DNA of 64,000 nt from Hawksworthiomyces lignivorus (taxonomy: Eukaryota; Ascomycota; Sordariomycetes; Ophiostomatales; Ophiostomataceae). The notes under the pieces were generated by a model that saw nothing but the letters and a program-made list of their open reading frames with translations, had not been told where the DNA came from and did no database searches. Position numbers and translations under genes: made by a program. The stretch spans positions 1-64,000 of the forward strand of contig NTMA01000003.1 of NCBI GenBank assembly GCA_002917075.1. The letters run 5' to 3'. This document shows positions 22,566 through 32,277 of the stretch, one piece after another. The stretch's first letter is position 1, and each line of letters opens with the position of its first letter.

Positions 22566-23669
22566 CGGCGTACGCTGTGTACAAGCGGTGCTTCGCGAAC
22601 ACTTGTGCTCGCAAGGAGAAAGACGGCTTTCGGGGGGGCTTATGCTCAATATATTGCCTAGCACTGATATTAGGGGGAATAAGTAGCCGTAGGCTCATCC
22701 GTAACAGATGACACTCATCATCAGGCAGTTAAAGCAAGCGATAGAGGAATGATAGCGAAGTCTGTGTCAACAGCCATGTTTACAGTTCAATGAGATGTGG
22801 CAGTGCCACACCTTCTCGTAGATTGACTGGCCGGATGGGGGAGCTCCTAGATCATGCAGAGCCGTCCATGAAGGCCACAGCGCTATGAGTAGCGGAAAGC
22901 TCGCTTATAATAGCTTTAACGCGCAAGTTGGATAGCACCAAAAATTGCTGCAGTTGAGATGGTACAAGAATCTGGGCCAAAGGCACAACCGATAAGGAGC
23001 CAGCCTTGGACTAGTTCACACCTGTGGAGTGTGCCAAGTCATGCGAGCCTCGGCATATTTGGCATTTATGCCGAGCCAGTTGACAACCTTTTCGAGTAAA
23101 TCTACAGTATTTTGTTCTTTTCTCTCTTTTATTTCTTTTCTTCATTGAAGAAAAACGAGAACCAATTGGCAGCCAGTACCGGATCTTTCTGATCTGAGAT
23201 GCTTCAACGGGTTGTCAACCTTGTCACATCCCCACAATGCAAGTTGTATTGCCATCGTATCCTTGATTGCACGAATTTTGAGGCATATGATTTGTTAAAG
23301 TCACGGAGTTAAAAGAATCACGTCTTTCGCGTTCCTGCAACTCCAGAGTATTGTATCATTCCCAGGTATACTGTGTAGAACGACTATTTCGCGGTCATGG
23401 TTCGTGGATGCGGGTGCCACCTTGTCATGCAGTATATATGAGAGGGGTTGTCGAGTAGTTTGCCGGAACACTATGTAAATGCTTAGAGAAAAAGTAACTG
23501 TAGTGCCAATTTGTGTTCCAGTTATTGAAGGCTCTCTGTGTGTCAGGAATAGCAGAATAGTCCTGTGTACACCAACTCCCGCAATGTCGGCTCAAGATTC
23601 TCCCGCCACTCGTAGCAGTGACGAAGGGGGTGCCTCACCACTATCAAGAATACCGTAGTTGAGACGCTC
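22566..23669. other. Intergenic between the two MFS genes
   Basis: The first 195 bp is the 3' flank duplicated at 5219-5412. The remainder shows no gene. In 23584-23658 a short frame, MSAQDSPATRSSDEGG, could be the frameshifted original N-terminus of the next gene. Confidence 0.5.
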
Positions 23670-25355
23670 ATGGAGACCACGAAAACAAAGTTACGGGATG
23701 ATCCAGACGCCAGGGCCGCTTTCCTATCGACATTTTCAAAGGAAGAGGGTGAGGCCATCATGCGGAAGGTTGACTATCGCTTCCTTCTTCTGATCGGCTT
23801 TATGTTTATGGTCAAGAACGTAAGCTCAGCAATCCATCTCGTTCAGAGACATCGGGATCTAACCGCGTGATAGATTGACAATTCAAACGCCTCTTTGTTG
23901 AAATTGTTGCAGGTTAGAAAGCCTAGCAACATCTTGACAGAGCTCAGCATGACTGCGAATCAATGCAACTGGGTGGCGTCTATTTACGGTGTAAACGAAT
24001 ATCCATCATGCTTCTATGGTTTCTTTCGTAGTTTTTTTTTCTTTTTCTTTTTCTTTTTTTTGGAATGTAAGTCTCACTGACCGGCTAGATTCCATACACC
24101 ATCTTTGAATTTCCCAGCACGCTTGTCATCAAGTACTTCACTCCTCACACCTGGCAGTCAAGAATTTTTCTGTCATGGGGAATTGCCACTGCTTGTTTAG
24201 GTGCCGTGAGGACAAAGGGCCAGATGTATGCCTGTCGTTTCCTCGTTAGATGAGCGCTCCTTCTCACGGTCCAAACCAGTGGAGAGAAAGGCTGATAAAT
24301 ACAAACCCAGTCTCTTTGAGGCTGGCATGTTTCCTGGCGTCATCACCACTCTCTCTTATTGGTACCGCACAGACGAGTTTGGCCGCCCCAAGATGTGGTT
24401 CTTTGGCATCTCCCAGCTCTCGGGCATCGTGGGATCTCTGCTGTGCTACGGCATCAGCTACATGGACGGGATACGAGGACTCAGCGCATGGCGCTGGGTG
24501 TTTAGCATCGAGGGCGATTGCACCATCCTGCTGGGCGGCTTGATCTTTTGGATCCTGCCAGACTTCCCCAAGTCGCAGCGCAGTGGTTCGTGGCTGACGC
24601 AGCGCGAGCAAGACTATATCGAGGCTCGCCTGCCGCTCAACACGCCCACGACGAGCGACGACAACTTCGACGGCAAAGAGGCTTGGAGCACCTTCAAGTG
24701 CCCCGTCATCTGGGGCTTCACCATCATTCAACTCTCCATGAACCTGAGTCTCGCCGGCTACAACTGGTACCTCCCCACTATCATCACCGACTTTGGTTTT
24801 GTCGGGTTGCCGGCCAACCAGCTGCTCAATATTCCACCAGTGGCGGCGGGCGTCATCGGCGTCATTTTCAGCGCGTGGTTCATTGGGCGTGGATACGTCT
24901 GGCGGCCCCTGTATTGCATGTGAGTAGATGGCCCTTTTCTTCCTGTGCTCTTCTCCCACGTCCCGCCCCGCAACTGTAAGACTGACCCTTTTTGAAGAAT
25001 CTTGATCCTTGGCTCGCTGCTGTCCTACCTCATACTCATCACTCTGAACACCAACGGAAAGTATGCTGCTTGCATCTTGGGCGGTTTCTTCACCATTGCC
25101 TTCTACCCTCCCTACTTGTCTTGGCGAGCCGGATACCTCAGCGGGGCCACGGGCGCGTCTTTCGCCATGGGCCTGCAGAGCTCGATCTCAAACATCTCAT
25201 CCGTCGTCAGCCCGCAGTTTTTCCAGTCTCGGTGGAAGGGCGATGGCTACAAAAACAGTTTTGTCCAGTGCATGTGCATGGTTGCGTCCGGTTTCATCTC
25301 CACCCTCTATTCATGGTGGCTGACTCGGAAAGTGGAATCACGAGTACTTCTGTAG
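23670..25355 (+). pseudogene. Second ACS-family MFS transporter, probably decaying
   Basis: Exons 23670-23819, 23874-23990, 24089-24244, 24311-24919 and 24998-25355 rebuild an ACS-family transporter: KVDYRFLLLIGFMFMVKNIDNSNASLLKLL, SIYGIPYTIFEFPSTLVIKYFTPHTWQSRIF, LFEAGMFPGVITTLSYWYR, GLSAWRWVFSIEG, PPYLSWRAGYLSGATGA. Three problems: (1) a likely older start at 23584 is cut off by a one-base frameshift in the GGGGG run near 23630; (2) the exon 3/exon 4 junction (gttaga at 24245, cccag at 24310) does not keep frame, and the only in-frame acceptor drops the conserved GLFE; (3) TAG at 25353-25355 precedes a 34-residue acidic tail (KKEEGREHSLEDDIDI type) that stays open to 25460 and is normal for the family. 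Either a recent pseudogene or assembly errors. Confidence 0.7.
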
Positions 25356-25460
25356 CGGCAGGAAATTCTGCAAAAGAAGGAGGAGGGCCGCGAGCACAGC
25401 CTAGAAGATGACATTGACATCGTCAACGACGAGACGCTGAAGAACCAGCGATGGTGGTAG

Positions 25461-25933
25461 TATGGTAGTGTGCTGTATTGGGTAGCAAAGTATAGCATTG
25501 GGGCATGCTTCCATTCTGTCCACACCAACGGATATCTAGAATACAAACCAGCCTTCTCCCAATCCGAACACATTAGTCCCGTATGCATCAGTCCGTATGT
25601 GCCCCAAATCTACATACCTGATCAGTATAGACGACAGAAAGCCTGCTCTTGCTGCCTGTTATCATGTAGTGCAGCCGCGACCACATCGTCTACTTATTTT
25701 TCAGTCTCAGTTACTGTGTTTACAAAGAAATCGAAGAGGGCATATCACAAAAGATAGCTGCACAATGTGGTTACTTTTGATCTACCGTTTCGTTTTCATT
25801 AGCAAATGCATACCATCGAAATAGCTGATAAAAGAGAAACACAATTGCAGTGACGTAATTTCAGTTTGTAGTTTGGCTTTTAGTTGCACATTTGCGTGTT
25901 GACCATATTGAGATCCCTCTCTCCCAGCACGGA
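25461..25933. other. Convergent intergenic region
   Basis: About 470 bp of 3' flanks between the MFS gene and the monooxygenase. No feature recognised. Confidence 0.45.
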
Positions 25934-27247
25934 TCACGACTTGGCGACGTGGCGATTGGCTGGCCGCGGAACGTGCAAATTCTCCCGCAGCGTCTTCCCT
26001 TCGTACTTGGACCGGAACAGGCCCCGGCGCACCAGCTCGGGGATGACGTGGTTGCTAAAGTCGTGCAGGCCGTCTATGAGCAGCGGCTGGATGACGGCAA
26101 ACCCGTCCGTGGCCTCGGCCTCGAGCCAGGCCTGCAGATCGTCGGCGATGGACTGTGTCGTGCCGACCAAGGGCCGGTGGCCCAGGCCGATAGAGCAGCG
26201 CTCCGCCGTCTGGCGGATGGTCAGGTGGTTGGCGCGGGCAAACGAGGCAATAGCCGCCGCGCGGCCGTGGGAGCCCATGCCCCGCTGTGACGAGGTGCCG
26301 ACCGTGTAATCATCGGGAAAGGGATCGTCCAGGTCGGCATCGCCGAATTCGATGCCCAGGTTGGAGACGGCCACATCGATGGGCCAGAGCGACGAGACGT
26401 CGCGCAGCTTGCGCTTGGCCTCCTCCTGCGTCGCGCCCCACACGACGGCGATGCCCGTGAGGATGACGAGGTGGTCTGGGTTGCGGCCGGCGTCGGCGGC
26501 GGCCGCCTTGAGGGCGCGGAACGTATTCTGGCCGTCGGCGATGGAGTAGCTGGCGCAGTAGAAGAGGTCGGCCGACGTGCCAGCCTGGGCAATGACGGGG
26601 TACCCCTAGATGGGCCGCTCGACGCGCAGCGGCTGCTCCACGCGGTATAGGCCGTCGTCGATGCTGGGCGCGTGGATCTTGCTGACGTCGGCGTAGATGC
26701 CGCTCACCTTGTCCCGCAGCAGCGCGTCGTCCTCGAAGCTGTCCCAGAGCGCCGTCACGGCGCTGAGAAACGACCGGGCCCGTGCGTACTTGGCTGTGTT
26801 ATCACGGGCTTCCTCAGATGGCACGCGCAGATTCGGCGAGCCTGGCCCCAGCGTAGTCACCACGTTCCAGCCGGCGCGGCCGCAGCTGATGTGGTCCAAG
26901 CTGGCCAGCTGGCGCGCCACGTGGGTCGGCTCGTTGTCGCTCTCGCTGGCCGTGTACACGAGGCTAATGTGCTTTGTCTGTGTCGCAATGGCCGAGAAGA
27001 GCGTGGCCGGCTCAAAGGCGCTCACGCTCCAAAAGTTCTGGGCCAACGGCCCCAGGGGAAACGAGGCGCCGTCGGCCAGAAACAGCGTGTCGAACTTGGC
27101 CTTTTCTGCGACTTGCGCATAGTCAATGTAGTAGTCGACGTCGAGGCTCTCGTGGGCGTGGATGTCTAGGTGCCGCCAGATCTGCGAGGCCTGGCCCGAG
27201 TAGATGAAGGCAGCTAGATTCAGCTGCTTGGGCTTGCTAACGGCCAT
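25934..27247 (-). pseudogene. Luciferase-like (LLM) FMN monooxygenase with an internal TAG
   Basis: A single frame of 1314 nt (437 codons) from ATG 27247 encodes a NtaA/SnaA/DszA-type flavin monooxygenase: LNLAAFIYSGQASQIWRHL, AQVAEKAKFDTLFLADG, LEPATLFSAIA-like FEPATLFSAIATQTKHISL, ARQLASLDHISCGRAGWNVVTT, then GYPVIAQAGTSADLFYCAS, LVILTGIAVVWGATQEEAKRK and LIDGLHDFSNHVIPELVRRGLF. The frame is interrupted once, by TAG at 26606-26608, at the position before GYPVIAQAG where relatives have a Gln (PQGxPV). A CAG-to-TAG change (CpA to TpA) explains it. The chain would stop at 213 aa, losing half the TIM barrel. Members oxidise organosulphur, aminopolycarboxylate or heterocycle substrates with FMNH2. 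Confidence 0.85.
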
Positions 27248-27932
27248 AGTCGCCTACTGAATCATACAGTCGATGAGAAGGACAAGCAGATCAACTGATC
27301 CCGCCGGGTGTATGATTGATGACTAGTTCCCGCGATCTTATATGGTATGGAATTGGACTAACCGCAAGAGTCAAACCAATTATATAGCGATATATGTCTA
27401 ATATTTGGCAAGAGCCCGATACCGGTACGCATCAACGATGGCGACATGCTTGGATGAGATGGCACACTCCCAAAGTTCACAAGCAAGATGACATGCGTTA
27501 TCTACATCATCTAGCATTAACACTTTCAGACTAGCTGATTCTTTGGCGATTTGTTGTATTCTTCATCGTCCAAAAATGGTTGTCATTGAAAGGTGTCAAT
27601 GCCACATGGTTTCTGTGACATAGAGTGCCTTAGGTAGTTGAAAGAATGACGCATATGACTTGACGTTATACATTTACATTATGCACATCATCTCGCGGCT
27701 CGTGGCAGCATCGGAAAATTCATGTTTCCAAACTGATACGATGGCGACAGATTTATCAAATCCACAGCCGTTGCAGGTAGTGTCAGTTCCCGGTAAGGGT
27801 GGCGTAAAATGCTCTAATTCTCTAGATACTGTAGCCGTAGCATAGATTCCTTGGCCTTATGGATCCAACCAGAATAGACATTAAATCAATATGTAGGAAC
27901 CGGATGTCTTATAAATCAAGGTCTATCACACA
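27248..27932. other. Intergenic, upstream of the LLM gene and downstream of the NCS1 gene
   Basis: Contains the LLM promoter next to 27247 and the NCS1 3' flank. From 27826 rightward it is the template of the duplicate at 5933-6142. No gene seen. Confidence 0.5.
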
Positions 27933-29760
27933 TTAAGACTCATGCAGCTCTTTTTCGTTGATCTCGTCCCCGAATTTCTTCTCGTCGACCTGCTCGGTCC
28001 CTTCGACCGTCTGTTCCGGCGACTCGATGAGCATCGGCACGAGCGACTCCTTGGCTGGCAGCAGCTTGCTGAGGCCCACATACACCAGAGCACACGAGAA
28101 AAAGCCGTAGTACCAGTTGAGGTCACTGATGTAGATAGCACCGCCAATGTCCAGCTTTGGGTTCACGGCGTTTGCGAGGCCAGGCAGCTGCGGCGCGACG
28201 GAGGCGGTCATGGCCGCGAGCGCGCGAAGATTGACCCCATGCCAGTACGCGTACCGCCCGTGCGGCCGGTACAGCGCAGGGATGTCGATGGCCTGGCGCT
28301 TAACGAGGAAGAAGTCGGTGATCAGGACCGCCTGTGCAAAGAAGTTGTCAGCGCATTCGTCTGCGGAGAGGAGAGGTGTGGGGGTAGGGGAAAGAAAGGG
28401 GGGGAGGGAGGGAGGGAGGCCCCCTTTGGCAGACGCGCGCACCATGATAGGGCTCAAGAAGACGCCCAGCGAGTTCATGAAGCTGAGCAGGCTGCTTGCC
28501 GAGTGTAGGATCTTCCAGGGGACCATGACCCAGCCGCCAATTAGGGTCATGACGATGGCGCCGCGGCGGATGTTGATCCACTTGGGAAACAGGCTAGCCA
28601 TGTCGTTGGCGCCCGAGATGACTGTGGCCGAGATGTTGACGCACAGCTGTGCGATGCACCAGCTGACGCCGGCGAAGAAGGCGGCGGCGCGGCCCGCGGG
28701 GCCCTCCCACGTGTCGATGATGGAGATGGGGTCCCACAGGTACTCGCCAAAGACCACGCCGGATGCCGAGGTGACGACGATGCCAATGATGGCGATCCAG
28801 CTGCAGACGAGCGGGAACCAGACGGCCTGGCTGAGCGACGCCGTCGGCTTGGTCATGTAGCGCGTAAAGTCGGGGATGTTAGTGCCGACCGTGCTCCAGC
28901 TGGCCGTGCAGCTGTTGAGACTCCACATGATGAGCCAGCTCTTGGTGCTGCCGGCCACGGTCGGCCGCTGGTCCCAGATGCTGCCGCTGCCGCCCGCCCG
29001 CACGCAGATCCAGATGGTCATGCCCACGATCGTGGCGGTGGTCATGACGACCTTAACCACGAACAGCCAGCGCAGCTTGTGCGGCGGGATCAGCAGCAGC
29101 GGGAACTGGATGCACCAGATGACAAAGTACGAGACCATCTGCTGCGTGGTGATGCCGACGCTCTCTGGGATGTGATTCGGCAGGTTGCGGTAGCTGGGCC
29201 AGATGGCGCGGATCACCTGCGTCGTGGGCGCGACGGCGAGAAAGTTGGTGATGCTGTGCCAGAAGAGGCAGGTGATGAAGCGTACAATGACCGGGAATTT
29301 GGAGAACTGGTAGCCAAAGGACGCGCGCGCCAGCACCGGGAACGGGACGTGCGTCTTGGCGCCCGTGTAGCCGTTGAGAGCCATGGGCACCGCCATCACG
29401 GAAGAGCCTAGGATGATGCTCAAGACGGCCTCGCGCCTGAGGGGGCGCTCGTCAGCACATGGCCGCGCATTGGCCTAGATGGCGCTGAATATGTCCTTAC
29501 CATGTCAACCCGACAGCCAAGATGGTGCTGCCCGTCTCCCAGCTCTGGATGCTGATAATATCGCTAATCCAGTACCCAAGAATCGTCAGGCTCGTCCACG
29601 TGCGACGAGCAAGCGGCGTCACGTCCAGATCGAGGTTCGTCCATGTTCCTGGAGGAGCCCAGCTAGACTCTTGTTTGGGAAGAACCCATCCCTGGATCTT
29701 GGACTTTTTCTTAAGGTCCTGCTTCGCTTCGGCAAAGCGCTGGCGAATAGCCACCGCCAT
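27933..29760 (-). CDS. NCS1 nucleobase/cation symporter-type permease
   Basis: Three exons (29760-29501, 29436-28443, 28331-27933) give 550 aa and about 12 helices. It imports nucleobases, allantoin, nucleosides or related vitamins. Landmarks: NLDLDVTPLARRTWTSLTILGYWISD, GSTILAVGLTWREAVLSIILGS across the first splice, MALNGYTGAKTHVPFPVLARASFG (the NCS1 TM2/TM3 signature), SWSTVGTNIPDFTRYM, GGWVMVPWKILHSASS, and SPIMAVLITDFFLVKRQ across the second splice. The second intron (28332-28442, 111 nt) is stop-free and a multiple of three, but it must be removed to rebuild the conserved TM9-10 loop. The acidic C-tail ends KELHES. The substrate cannot be assigned. Divergent from the dioxygenase gene. 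Confidence 0.92.
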
Positions 29761-30335
29761 TGTGAGCTAGATATACGCACGACAATTCGATTCAGTGGCA
29801 AGAGAAGAAGAAACGGGCAGGGCGCGACTTACAATTTGACATAAAATAGGAAAATTGAGCTGGCAGCAACTCGCATGGTAGCATAGTCACTGGACTGGCC
29901 TGGCCGCTTGCAGACCGCTTATCGCCCAGAATTGAATTTGCATAATCTTCCACCAGTCCATGGCCCCGATAGCTTATCATTTTGAGATCTCAGAGATATG
30001 GTTGGTACGAGGTTCTTCACAAGTGCCGTGGTCGAACCCCTAGTTCTTGGGGACCTAGTATTAGCGGGGAATCTTACTGTCTGGGCTAGGCAGAGATAAA
30101 GTCCAAGACCATATCCGGCGGACATCGCCGATCACACCACCATGTGCTTGATGACATGGGCCATAAGCTGCCAATGATAAGAGATATTTCGCCTTTTTCG
30201 ATTTCCGTGAAGCCACCACGGTGTGCCAATGTATATCACTTAGCGTGGATGCATCGCCCACCTGGCGCGCAAGAGGAACTGCGACGCTCTTGATAGAACC
30301 CTTGCAGATCTGCATCTTCCTCCATCGTCTCCAAA
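29761..30335. promoter_or_regulatory. Divergent region, NCS1 permease / 2OG dioxygenase
   Basis: 575 bp between outward-facing starts; both promoters must lie here. No named site recognised. Confidence 0.45.
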
Positions 30336-31543
30336 ATGGGTATCCTCGCGACCGAGACCCCTGCCCTGGCCCTGGCCATCCCCGTGGTGGACATATCGGG
30401 CTACGTAGCCGGCGACACCGCCCAGACGGCTGCCATCGCGGCCCAGCTGCACGCGGCCGCCCACGCGCCAGGCTTCTTCCAGGTAGTAGGCCACGGCGTC
30501 TCGCCGGCCCTGCGCGCCCGCGTCTTTGAGCGCGTCGCCGCCTTCTACGGTCTGCCGCCCTCCCAGAAGAGCGCGCTGCACCGCGGCAACTCGCCCAACG
30601 GCCTGCGCGGCTATGAAGCCGTCGGCGACCAGACGCTCGAGGCCGGCTTTACCGACTGCAAGGAGGGGTTCATGGTCGGCGCAGAGCTCGGCGCGGGCGA
30701 GGCGGCGCGCTTCCTACAGGGTGCCAACCAGTGGCCGGACGAGGACGCGTGCCCGGGGTTCCAGGCCACCATGATGGAGTATTTCGAGACGCTGCGGGCG
30801 CTGAGCACGACCATGTTTCGGCTGATGGCGCTAAGCCTAGGCTTGGAGGAGACGTACTTTGACGCCTTTGCGGGGAGCAAAGACTGTGAGTGTGCCGAGG
30901 CGGTGCGGGCGACGGAAGGCAACGGGGCGGTTGACATGGCATCTAGCTGTGGCGCTGTGCAGGGCGCATAGGTATCCGCCGACGACCAAAGAAGCGGCGG
31001 AGAAGTCTCGAGGCATCGGCGCACATACAGATTTTGGTGCGCTGACCCTGCTGCTGCAAGACGACTGTAAGAGCGAATCCTTATCCCAGACAAGCCGGCT
31101 ACATCTCTATTTCCTTGGCCGTCCGAGTTTGGACTAACCCCCTGCCAGTGGGCGGACTAGAAGTCTTTCACAGGCCGACCCAGACGTGGCACCCCGTTCA
31201 CCCGGTCAAAGACGCATTTGTCGTCAACATTGGCGACATGATGGGCAAGTTTCCCTGCAAGACTGACTGATTAGCTGCCTTTTCTAGATGTATAGTCTAC
31301 AAGATCAAAATGCTTACAGCGACATTAGAGCGGTGGACCAACAATAAATACACATCAACTTTGCACAGGGTTATCTCACCTATCAGCGACAAGGATCGCT
31401 ACAGTATTGCGTTCTTCAACGAGGGTCTGCTAGACCAGATCATCGAGTGCATCCCGACTTGCCTAGAGCCAGGCGACAAGCCACTATATGAACCAGTACA
31501 GGTAGAGTCGCATCTACGCAGTCGGTATGGTGCTAGCTATTAG
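30336..31543 (+). CDS. Fe(II)/2-oxoglutarate-dependent dioxygenase
   Basis: Four exons (30336-30885, 30947-31066, 31149-31244, 31329-31543), 326 aa. Isopenicillin-N-synthase-like oxygenase that hydroxylates or otherwise oxidises a small molecule using O2 and 2-oxoglutarate. The N-terminal DIOX_N part has IPVVDISGY and APGFFQVVGHGVS. The iron site is HTD in RGIGAHTDFGALTLLLQDD, with the distal His in STLHRVISP, and the 2-oxoglutarate Arg in DRYSIAFF. The third intron starts with GC (gcaagt after GDMM and G) and ends attag; only this GC-AG choice restores GDMMERWTNNKYTSTLHRV. It is the rightmost member of the catabolic block. A nicotinate-pathway HxnY-like role is conceivable, but the other hxn genes are absent here. 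Confidence 0.92.
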
Positions 31544-32277
31544 TTGCCGGTCTTGCAAGATGGTAGAATGAGCATCTGGACACTGGAACCAGCATCCGAG
31601 CAAACGTTACCGCCTTCGACTTAGAAGCGCTGAGCTCAGGTTTCAGCACGATGTGATATCTAGAAGAGCAGAGACATATAAAACACTTACTCCTTACCAG
31701 GATAGAGCCCTAGGCAGAAGGTAATGATTCAACCGTTGCAGGAACCTATATATAATTATGTTTTCCAGAAAGTGGACATAATAAGAGGCTGTAGAATGAT
31801 CACGATTAAGATAATTTTGAAGTATGACGTATGAATGTACGTGCAAGAGAAGCTGTCGTATAAAGGAGGCAGTGGGAGGCAACCTAGAGCATTCCGCAGG
31901 ATGTCACATAAGGGGGGTAAGGCGTAAGCCGAGGCTGGCTTTCGTATATATAGAGGATTCACTAAAAATTGCTCTTTTAGGTTTTATCAAAAGCAAGGCT
32001 CTACGGCTGTGCTGCAGGAATACCCTAAGGCACCCCCCGCTAAGCATGTCGAAGCAGGAGCAATACCATCCGCTAGGCAGGTTGAAGTAGGAGCAGAACA
32101 GGAATCTGTTAAATTAGAAAATTCTTATGACAATATTCGTGTTTATATGGGGCTGTTGTAGATGAGATATACTACCAGTTAATTTATTTAGAGCAAATCA
32201 AAGTAGTGAAGAGTATATCAGCAGCTAGGTTATAAACTGAACAAGTCAGAATAAAAACTATTTCTGATTGCTTTTTC
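31544..32277. other. Intergenic with a dispersed-repeat relic
   Basis: Separates the catabolic block from the quinate cluster. Apart from the repeat at 31997-32162 no feature was recognised; AT-rich. Confidence 0.5.
31997..32162 (+). repeat. Decayed dispersed repeat, copy 1
   Basis: About 165 bp clearly similar to the reverse complement of 59831-60000 (shared blocks GGCTGTGCTGCAGG, CCCTAAGGCACAC-like, AATATTCGTGTTTATAT-like). One frame reads RLCCRNTLRHPPLSM here and WLCCRDTLRHTRSAG in the other copy, so a coding region may underlie both. Differences are mostly transitions. Element type unknown. Confidence 0.7.

Noticed and set aside
21846..22664. 272-codon minus-strand frame over the MFS gene, with a similar 220-codon frame at 4661-5323
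   Set aside because: Both are antisense shadows; their similarity only reflects the duplication of the MFS 3' region.
26606..26608. Programmed stop-codon readthrough in the LLM gene
   Set aside because: The TAG is followed by GGG, not the CTA context known for fungal readthrough, and it sits mid-barrel rather than before a targeting tail; mutation is simpler.
30336..31543. Nicotinate utilisation (hxn) cluster, because a 2OG dioxygenase sits with ACS-type MFS transporters and peroxisomal flavoenzymes
   Set aside because: No purine hydroxylase II, HxnR-type regulator, HxnV/HxnT or amidase genes are present, and the remaining enzymes do not fit that pathway.
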